Below, piece by piece: positions 56,227 through 64,000 of a stretch of DNA of 64,000 bases. Position 1 is the first letter of the stretch; every line of letters begins with the position of its first letter. Made by a program: the position numbers and the translations under genes. The notes beneath the pieces were generated by a model. That model did not search any database. It saw nothing but the letters and a program-made list of their open reading frames with translations, and had not been told where the DNA came from. The DNA is from Agarophyton chilense. Taxonomy: Eukaryota > Rhodophyta > Florideophyceae > Gracilariales > Gracilariaceae. The DNA is taken from positions 434,001 to 498,000 of the forward strand of contig JARGXX010000037.1 of assembly GCA_030374765.1 (NCBI GenBank). The letters run 5' to 3'.

Positions 56227-57154
56227 GCTGCGACTGATGCCGCTCGAGTTGGTGGAGGGCGTGGTAGAGCACCGAATTGGACGAAGCACGAAACGGCGAG
56301 TCTGTGCCACGTTATTTCAGGCTCTCGGCATCACACTACCGTGCAGCGGATGTACCATTACATCGAAACAAGGGCCAAATTAGACGCCGGTAGGCACGAC
56401 CCTTTTGCAAATGAGTTTCTGGAACTTTTGAACTCTACTGATTTCGTAGCCTGGTCTCCGGAGCCAGTTAATGGAGTCACAGAAGACCTCCTGGTTCAGT
56501 TTGACCCATCTCTCCACCCACACGTTTGGAGTGGCACAACGTTTAAAAAACGCTGGGCGAAACTGCGTTCTTTATACACCACCGCAAGCGATAACTACCA
56601 AAAGTCAGGACAAGGTGACCCGGACGCCTTCCCGTCATTCACTATTGGGGACGATAGCGTTTCGAATATGCACTGTGTGTTTTACAATCATCCTAGCCTC
56701 GATTCTCTTACCAGAGCCATTCTGGAAAATGCAGATCGAGGCTGGACTAGCCAGCATTGATGAAAACAGAAAGTCGTTGCCACCGAACATGTCGTCTGCA
56801 CACAAACGGCGTCGAGATGAAGGAATATCCTCGGTACCCGCAGCCATTTCTAAAATGGCGGAGACAAGCAGCACCCCACAGCCTATTGTCATAACAAATG
56901 CTAGCTCCGTGAGTGCATCTCTTCCGAGTATATTGGAGCTTGAGCGAGCAACTAAAGTTGCATCAACAGTTAGCAGTATAATGGAGCATGAAGCCAAGCA
57001 TATGGATCAAATTGGGAGGTTGTCCAGTAGCAGGTCAGAGCAAAATATGGATGCCACCAGTGTGGTGCTACCCAAACGGCTTCGTAGAGCAAGAAATATG
57101 ATCGACAGTGCCATGTCAACAACGGGTGAGGATGAACGTACATTTCGATTGTAA
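56227..57154 (+). pseudogene. SANT-like DNA-binding ORF of Harbinger element 3, 3' part
   Basis: Starts at the right target duplication and continues the frame from 44703-45034. GGGRGRAPNWTKHETASLC opens the SANT-like domain; WSGTTFKKRWAKLRSLYTTA and SDNYQKSGQGDPDAFPSFTI are its later helices. The frame ends at 56760, but the C-terminal part continues in another frame as GLASIDENRKSLPPNMSSAH through a Ser/Thr-rich segment to PKRLRRARNMIDSAMS and TAA at 57154. There is one frameshift at about 56710-56750. Partner of the transposase encoded downstream on the other strand. Confidence 0.7.
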
Positions 57155-57197
57155 TAATCTTTCAGGCATTGCTTCCTTCAGAGTGTAGAAATATGTA

Positions 57198-58435
57198 TTA
57201 GGGACGGCGACGACAACTTGCTTCTATCTCTTCAGTACATTCTTCGCACAACTGCGAGGAATCCAAATCTCGTCTCCGTCTATGTAATGATTCATCCAAA
57301 TCACAGTCATGCTGTAAATAAACGTGTCCATCAGCTTCTTCAGTATGATGATTTGTATCCATGTCTGATATTGGAGGGACTTGTACACCACCATTCCGGT
57401 CAATAATGGAATTGTGAAGCTTGCAGCAGACAACAACTGCCTTGGCATTTTGCTGCAATGTGCAGCTTAACGGTCTCCATAGTATGCCCCATCTGGAAAC
57501 AAGAATTCCGAACGCTTGCTCAATAAAGATCCGGGCAAAGGATTTCCACCAGTTGAAAAAATCTTTCGAAATGGAAACATTCCGTCCTGGCCAAGGAGTT
57601 AAGAGCCTGTTTATGCATTTGTAAGCATTATCGGCAGCAATCCAAAATCCTGCGAGCAGGCCTTCGTCTTGCTTTGTAAGAAGATGAGCCAAACCAGTAA
57701 TTGAATACGCCGTACTATCATACGTAGAACAACAGAAAGACAGGAAACATAATTGAACCTGTGGAGAGAATCATACATTTCTTGAGTATTTAAAGCGGAC
57801 CAACCTTTTTTGTTAAAGTAAGTCGATGAGATTGGTACCTCCCATGCGTGCGGCTCCTTTATCTTTATAGAAATTCCATCCAAAGCCCCACAGCACATTT
57901 TCAAGGCACTCCGACCTCCGCGAGAAAAGCCTTCAGAATTATCTTTCAACCAAGTCTCGTTCCCATATGGGAATGTTATAAGGAGAAATTGATCCAAAAG
58001 ATCTCTTGTGTCTTCCACGTAATTGCATAACGTCGAGGTTGATATACCATGAGCCAACGAAATGTCTAAGTGGGAACCTCGTGCCAGCCAACGGATTGTG
58101 ACTGAGAGCCTCAGAAGAGGACAGCTCCGCCGAAACGTTTTCTTGTCTTCCAGATCCAACTTGTCAGATAGTGCCATAAAAACAGGATGAGGAATTCCAT
58201 AGAGCCGTGTGAAGAACAAGGGTGGTGTTCCTCCTAGAAGTGAAGAAAACGAAAAAAGTCCGCGAGGAATAGTACTATGATAGCGGCCATTTGTGCCAAG
58301 TTGCAATACAAAGAACGAGACTAAGGAAGCCAGAAATTGTCGTTTCTGTTTGCGGCATCTGTGACATATAGCAGCATATATTGCTTCTGAAGATGGAGTT
58401 TCTGTCGAACGATCGTTAGCTCCGGATTCCGGCAT
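57198..58435 (-). pseudogene. PIF/Harbinger transposase of element 3, one frameshift
   Basis: About 410 codons with only one frameshift (near 57750). N-terminal half: LYGIPHPVFMALSDKL, LRLSVTIRWLARGSHLDISL, HGISTSTLCNYVEDTRDLLD (helix-turn-helix). First catalytic Asp in CCGALDGISIKIKEPHAW, NKKGWSALNTQ; second Asp in GFWIAADNAYKCINRLL; Glu in ARIFIEQAFGILVSRWGILW; then VVVCCKLHNSIID. All three acidic residues are present, unlike elements 1 and 2. Layout, transposase on one strand and SANT ORF on the other, is standard for the family. Terminal repeats were not found. Confidence 0.8.
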
Positions 58436-59228
58436 TGATGGACTGGGATCTGCAGAGAAGATTGACGCGATTTAATATAGACGACGGTTCTGGGACATGT
58501 CGCATGCTCTATTCTGTTCCAACTGTTGGAATTGCAGCATTCTCCAAATAACGCAAAAAATGCAAAAACACTGCCATACCATACTATATTTTAATATCTT
58601 GGAATGAACCGTAGGAACCTCGAAACTGCTTGAGCACCTCGTCCAAATTGGTTTTTCGATTTTTTCATCGAGTAACCTTCTCGGCGGCGCAATTATAAAC
58701 ACCTACAGTGCCCAATATAATTACAAGACCACGTACCTTTTGTGTTCCAAATCCAAACAGATCGAGTAGAGTACAGGAGCCGAAAACAGATATAAATAAA
58801 TCAATAAGAAGAACCCCTCCAGTTAAAACACCCCCTGAGTTCTTGAAATATGCTTAACCCTTTTGACACGGGAAGCTTGTGTCTAGTGAAATAAACATTT
58901 GCTGCGAATTGAATTGGTGCACGAAAGAAACTTGTAATCGTCATATCCATTAAATTTTAGTTAGGGGACACAACGCGGGTGGCTACAACCCAAGGGGGCA
59001 CAATTAGTAGATATGCTCTCGAGAGTACCAGCCCAGTATAATGCGAAGAGAAGAAGTCAAAGAAAGACGACAGAAAGAAGGAATGTACTGGGTAGAGAGT
59101 GCGAATGATAACATGACCAATATATATGTGGCAAGCAGAGGCGAAGGTATAAAGATGTGATGTAATAAATGAAATGTGTAAAGGCCTATACCACGATGTA
59201 AAACCTGGATGTATATATCGCAAATGTT
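58436..59228. other. No gene recognised
   Basis: A/T-rich; probably includes the right end of Harbinger element 3. A short minus ORF (59223-58957) has no motif. Confidence 0.4.
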
Positions 59229-59951
59229 CTAGAAAATAGTATGGTTCTTCTTTCTGACGACGGCACGATGACGACGACTTCTATAATGAACTCGGAGGTC
59301 GTGGGCTTCGGGGACCTTGATATCGCATACACGGCACCAGACGTCAGTGTCTTTGTAATAAGCGCGTCGTAGTGCGTTTTGGTGCTCACGACCGCCTTGG
59401 TACCCAAGACCGCCTTGGTGCACCTCTAATTGGCGTTGGCTCTGTACATTGATGCTGCAATTGTCACAGCGCTTCAAAGAGAGTTTACGAGATGGAGGAC
59501 TGCGGCGACGCTTCTCACGCTGAGTAACGACTCGAAGGAGGTGGCGGGTGCGCAAGTCACTAAGGTGTTCGGTGGAGGATGAAGAGTCGGTGAGGGATGT
59601 GGCTTCCTTGGTGACGCTGACGGCTTCCACTTCCGAATCGGAACCTTGCACAGTTAAATATTCGCCCGAAGAAACTGCAGACTTTGGAACTATATTCAAG
59701 ACAGACAAAAGTCAGTACTTGCACACCATACCAAAAGAGCAGGGAAAGTCACTTACTCTTGAACGAATGCCAAAAGGTCGTTTAGTGTGAGCCCTACGAC
59801 GTATCACGCGGTTCTGTGAACAACAGAAGGTGCTAAACAGTCCCACGCGAGTGACTTGTTCGCAGAAAAGATCGGCGCAGTCGCGGTAGAAAGCACACCC
59901 AACCCCCAAGTAAAGAAAGAAAGGGAAGAGAGTTGATGGCAGGAGAGGCAT
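59229..59951 (-). CDS. Zinc-finger protein, two U1-type C2H2 fingers
   Basis: The clear part is 59708-59229. A Ser/Thr/Glu-rich segment is followed by two fingers. Finger 1 starts CDNCSINVQSQRQLEVH and reaches its second His only after an extra segment (HQGGLGYQGGREH). Finger 2, CRVCDIKVPEAHDLRVH then RSRRH, is a standard C-x2-C-x12-H-x5-H. U1-type fingers usually bind RNA or DNA. Upstream, an ORF from ATG 59951 carries a donor GTAAGT at about 59757; splicing to an AAG at about 59686 would join it in phase (IRSR to SAVSSGEYL). The first exon begins with a short hydrophobic stretch and is less certain. A simple start within 59708 is the alternative. Confidence 0.55.
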
Positions 59952-60605
59952 GGAGTCGGCCTTATATAGACAATTTGGAGGAAGTCCGGCGCCAGAATTT
60001 GTGAGGCTTCCTGTCCGGTACCGGCCAGCCTGTCCTAATTGCGCGCCTTACTCGACGCAGGACGCTTTTGCGCTTCGTAATGAAATTGTGGATCTAAATA
60101 AACACTCTTTCTACAGCATTACGTCCAAATAATAGCTTAGTTACTATAAGAGTTAAGTGAAACGGTAGGACCGATGCGCGTCGCTTACGTTCATATACAC
60201 GAAGCAGCATGCGTTTCGCTGGTGCGTTTTACACGTTTCTTAAAACTGTTGGTGTTCGGCGTTCCAAGTTTTGAGTTTGTCTTTGTCTATCCCACTAGAC
60301 ATAAGCGAAGAAGTGTCATTGCTTGTAGCCCGATTCCAGGCTCTTCTAGGCCAATAATGTAGACTTTCATGGCATTGTCTTCCATGGATTTTTAGCATGA
60401 AACGCATTACAATATGTAGTTGGCAATCTCTGTTTTTGATTGAGTTTCGAGCACCCTGTTGTTTGCAGCAAGCTAGCGCATACTAAAGGCTCGTGCAGAA
60501 TTGACACGACGCCGCGGGAGTTAGACCCCTGGCAAATCAGAAGCAGGGGTTCAACATTCAGTACCTTGCTAAACGGCACCGTAGATGTAGTTAGCTCCTA
60601 CTCGA
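59952..60605. other. No gene recognised
   Basis: Contains open stretches of up to 71 codons on both strands without motifs. Confidence 0.4.
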
Positions 60606-61442
60606 ATGATAGATTGGGGTTTAACATCGACCCAATTGTCGGAAGCTAAGTCAACAGAGAAGAAAGAGCGCGCTTTTCAAACCGAGAAGGGGTGGAGTCA
60701 TGCCGATTCACATCGTCAGCGCGTCGCTCACGACATCATCGACGACGTCAATTGGGAAGATCAGTTTCGGTCTTCGATAGTCATTCACGACCATACGACT
60801 GCTTTGAAAAGCGATGGAGCTATTTTGTGCTGAAGCATGGGCGATAACGGTTAGTCAGGCACTAGATCGGCCCGCACGCATTATGAACCGGCAGTAGTGG
60901 CTCCTCATCTGCGTGCAACGTCCGTATCGGCTGGCGAAAGACACTCTCCTGCGCTTACCACTGACGGAGACCTGTACCTTTGGGGTGGATGAACTCAGGG
61001 CCATATTGGCGACGGAGTCCTTAACGACAAATATGCGCCCGTTGCTTTACCTTCTCCAAGACAGCCTCGTAATGAAATGGAAGTTGATGAAAATCCATAT
61101 CGCTATATATCGGTGTGGTGGGGTGGATATCACACTTCGGCACTTGCTGCTGATAAATGCACTTCGGTGCGTGTCGCTCACGCACAATATGAAGCCATAA
61201 TTCCGAGATGCGTCTTTGACAACATGGTACAGCCGCGTGCCGGGCATTCCCGATTTTGCACTGCAACCGTCTTGCTTCGCACTTTTTTCAAACGTAATTT
61301 CCGACCATTGGAGAACGGAAAGGTTGACTACCTTGCAGCGGAAAATATCTACTTCAGATCTGCGAAAATGTTCGGAAAGGAAGGGCGAGTCGTTCTGGAA
61401 CATGCACGTCTGTGTTCTCAGAATGCTAGTTTAGTGTGCTAG
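60606..61442 (+). pseudogene. RCC1-repeat protein fragment
   Basis: One frame throughout, with three stops: 60831 TGA, about 60873 TAG, about 60987 TGA. It spells three RCC1 beta-propeller blades: HDHTTALKSDGAILC then MGDNG; VSAGERHSPALTTDGDLYLW then GHIGDG and KYAPVALP; and ISVWWGGYHTSALAAD. Glu/Asp-rich and basic flanks. Full RCC1 proteins have seven blades, so this is a truncated remnant. All stops are explained by CAG, CGA or TGG codons losing one C or G by transition. Confidence 0.7.
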
Positions 61443-61989
61443 ATAGATTTGTTGGAGCTCAAACTTTTGAAAATTTAGTGGAATTGCAATTCGCGCCAGT
61501 TCACACCAGTTGCACTGTAGAAAACTTAATTTCTTTGAAATGTCGTTTGCACTCCCCTTAGAACCAACAGAGCTAGTCGCAGTTCGATGATAGTTTAGTA
61601 CTTCATTCCTTTTCTCTCTAGTTTCACATTCACGAAGGTCACCAGCACCACCGGTCAGAAACCAAGTTTTTGTGAAAACAAATTTATTTAATCAACTGCC
61701 TTCCGCCACGTGGGAACCCAGAACTCATCTGGCATCCGGCCATTGCTTCACCGGAAACAGCATCGCATAAAGCTCCCGGGGTATAATCTCTATCTCTTCC
61801 CCTCATTCCCCTCATCCCACTTCGGCCCTTCGACCGCTCGTAAACAAGACTCCATCCCAATCTTATCTTCCTGTTTTCTCCCCGTTTCACCCCCCCTGTC
61901 CCTCTGCAGTTCCTTCAAAGCCCTCCCCAGCTGTGAAAAACGACCCTCCAACTGTCGCTAATTCTCCCTCACCTCCTGAACACATTGCG
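61443..61989. other. No gene recognised; possible 5' region of element D
   Basis: No LTR or PBS with TGGTCTCCC was found. 61790-61990 is C/T-rich on the plus strand. Confidence 0.4.
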
Positions 61990-63487
61990 ATGGCTAGCTC
62001 CTCGTCCATTCGGCGCCGGTTCCAATCGCTCGTTTTTGATATCGCGCTTGCCGAGCTTCGCCGATGACCCCTCGCGAGAGAGTTCTATGAGGTTCTTTTA
62101 GAACTCCAAGAGGCGTTGGTTGAAGACCTCTTTGTTCATGGGCATAATTTAACCCCAAACATGGACGACGGTCATGTGTAGTGCTGACGAGTATGACTCG
62201 TCGGATACGTCCACTGACGACGCCAGTGATGATGATCATCGCAGTTCTCGTTCTAGGAAGAGAAACAATTCTCCTTGGCTATTGAGAAAGAAAGGTCCTA
62301 AGTACAAGCGTCTCAGGCCACTTCCTTGTACGAATCCGTTGTATCGGAAAGTCCTGGACTACCGGTATTATCGCCTGAAGAGAGGAGGAAAGAATCGATC
62401 GGGTCGCGAAACCGCAAAGGTTAAAGACCACATTAGGCGGTTGAAGATTGGACTGAATGATTTAGTCTTTGATGGCAAAACGCCCATTATCGTTATCGAG
62501 TACCTTACTCGTTTCGCTGCCGAAGCGGACACCTTAGAAATAATTGAACCTCAAGCTTGGGTTTCATTACCACATTTCTTGACGGGCGTTACGTCCGAGC
62601 AATAACGTTCCGTTTGCCGATCCCTGACCGCTGACGAAAGAGGTGTGACATCCTGGCCGGAAGCAGTAGAGTACTTACTGCGCGGCTATGCGACAACGGA
62701 CGCAATCCGACAGGCTATCCAGGATCTTCGTGATGTGACCCAGACACCTGGTGAGGGAGAAGCAGAGTACAGATCGAGACTTAACAGAATGGCCACGGGC
62801 TGTGGAAACGTTTACTCAATGGAGGACAAGATTACGTTGTTCATGGATGGACTCGATCCCAACATCAATTCTCTAGTGGCTTGATTTCGAGAAAAGCATG
62901 AAAGAACCCCATTTCTCGAGTTGGTTCAGTTAGCGCAAGCTGAAGGTGACGCGGTAAGAGCTCGCGGAGTTACGCGGAACACCATAACGCTTGGTGCATT
63001 CAAAGCAGAGGAAAGACGCAAACAATCCGCGAAAACCACTCGAAAGGTTTTCTACCTGGAATCTCCAATGGACTCTCGAGAGTTGTCGTTCGCTAGACAC
63101 GATAACCAATCGCAACACGATGCTATTCACCTTATGGATCATCGGCACTCATCAGTGCCCACAGATGATCTACCTAACTCAGAATCTCAAGAGGAAGAAG
63201 CTCTAATGGCTATGGAATAGAGCCGCCCAGAATCCCGTGCATACATGAAACCCCCGAAAGGAGGATTGAAGAATGGAAAAGCTGGATGGGTGGACACGCA
63301 ATTAGCGTCTCGATCACAACCGAGGTCGGCAGCCCGCCGTGAAGCGTCAATTTTCTATCTGTGCTATGGCTTTCATCATCTGTCTTCAGAATGTACCCTT
63401 CCTGCAAAGGATTTAGTTCGCGTCCTCACGAATTACGAGACTCTCTCAGAAGAGGAAAGAATCCGAGTGCTGGCTGGTACCTACTGA
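61990..63487 (+). pseudogene. Gag of element D
   Basis: A leader from ATG 61990 (MASSSSIRRRFQSL, then LARELYEVLLELQEALVEDL) has a TGA and ends before 62180. The main frame 62174-63487 holds an Asp/Ser-rich run, KRLRPLPCTNPLYRKVLDYR, YYRLKRG and GLNDLVFDGKTPIIVIEYL, SWPEAVEYLL, GCGNVYSMEDKITLFMDGLD. It ends with the zinc knuckle FYLCYGFHHLSSEC (Phe 63353, Cys 63362, His 63377, Cys 63392). In-frame stops at 62603 TAA, 62882 TGA, 63218 TAG and 63485 TGA. The one at 62882 aligns with Arg in A (CGA to TGA). Confidence 0.8.
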
Positions 63488-64000
63488 AAGTTCAAAGCAT
63501 GGCTTAGCTACCATCCTGGACGTCAATCTGGAGCTCCAGTAATAGAGAACACTGAAGCACCACAGGCTACTCTGCAAGTTGGAAACAACGCCCCAAGGGC
63601 GAACGACACGCCTCAGTCGGGAAACTAAGTAAGGGAACCACTAGGGAGTTGGCCCTATTCCATCGCGTAGAGACGACCAGGGAGTACTCGCCTTCCTGTT
63701 CCTGCGCTTGGAGACCCAAGGTCCTGATGAGGACTCATCATACTTTGTCGTGCGGATTAAATCCGTCCGTTGGAAAGCGAGTACAGTTTGACTGTGAACT
63801 CAAATGTCCTTGGAGACATTATAGTTGTCCGTTGAAACGGGAAAACTTTATTATGACAATGCAGAAGAGAAACAATAAAGCTTATGCCGTCATCGGCTGG
63901 AACAAGGATTTATTGACCCGCCGCCTGACAGTTCTTGACACAAGCGCCGGACCGAACTTTATTCGAATATCCAAACTAGGACCCACCGATCAGGAACAAA
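63488..64000 (+). pseudogene. Protease region of element D, partial
   Basis: Degraded spacer followed by a frame with NKDLLTRRLTVLDTSAGPN-like residues. The catalytic triplet is Asp-Thr-Ser (63937-63945) instead of Asp-Thr-Gly. The window ends about 40 bases later. Confidence 0.6.

Larger units (their letters stand above)
61990..64000 (+). mobile_element. Ty3/gypsy element D, gag to protease, runs off the window
   Basis: Same gag-PR order as A/B. Diverged from them at DNA level but with the same variant zinc knuckle and a protease line TVLDTSAGPNF at 63928-63960, against TVLDTGAGPNF in B. No LTR visible. The rest of pol lies outside the window. Confidence 0.8.

Noticed and set aside
59041-59600. 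Retroelement-like reading of the zinc-finger region
   Set aside because: The C-x2-C fingers are U1-type, not retroviral CCHC, and no gag or pol motif is adjacent.
1-64000. tRNA, rRNA, CRISPR or bacterial operon features
   Set aside because: No cloverleaf, rRNA block or regularly spaced direct-repeat array was seen; gene structure is eukaryotic.

Overview
This window is nuclear DNA of a eukaryote with short or few introns and very heavy transposon load. The mix (compact host genes, degenerate Ty3/gypsy chromodomain retroelements, PIF/Harbinger and CACTA-type DNA transposons, a DIRS-like reverse transcriptase) fits a multicellular red alga (florideophyte, Chondrus-like) best. That assignment is an inference from gene content, not a measured match. 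No rRNA, tRNA gene, CRISPR array or organellar gene was seen.

Layout. 1-3157: minus-strand fragment A of a Ty3/gypsy element (gag, PBS, LTR, plus a piece of its 3' internal end). 3158-4800: DIRS-like reverse-transcriptase wreck. 6163-6240: 13-bp tandem array. 6664-9313: CACTA/tnp2-type transposase pseudogene. 9668-10361: unknown ORF cut off by a retroelement. 10362-19006: 5'-truncated Ty3/gypsy element B (part of gag, PR-RT-RH-INT, chromodomain, 3' LTR). 20728-22089: COG6 pseudogene. 23174-32662: a PIF/Harbinger element with TAA target duplication, into which a second DDE transposon and then a solo LTR are nested. 33243-34319: intact GUCD1-like gene. 35747-36976 and 38892-41591: divergent pair of intact host genes, a WW+BAG co-chaperone and a HEAT-repeat PP4 regulatory-subunit-like protein. 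43111-44040: solo LTR. 44703-58435: a third Harbinger element whose DNA-binding ORF is interrupted by full-length Ty3/gypsy element C (45035-56226, TSD GCTGC). 59229-59951: zinc-finger ORF. 60606-61442: RCC1-repeat pseudogene. 61990-64000: gag-PR of a fourth related element D, running off the window.

The most interesting signal is in the retroelements. Elements B and C, which differ strongly in sequence, both carry between the chromodomain end of pol and the 3' LTR a long ORF on the opposite strand, convergent with pol. The two antisense ORFs are recognisably homologous at protein level while codons differ, so this looks like a conserved antisense-encoded third retroelement gene. A second theme is decay: retroelements and captured host pseudogenes keep long open frames broken mainly by stops that single C:G to T:A transitions explain.

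The host genes do not form an obvious pathway. Intact cellular genes are confined to about 33-42 kb, with the zinc-finger ORF near 59 kb as a possible further one; almost everything else is transposon or relic.
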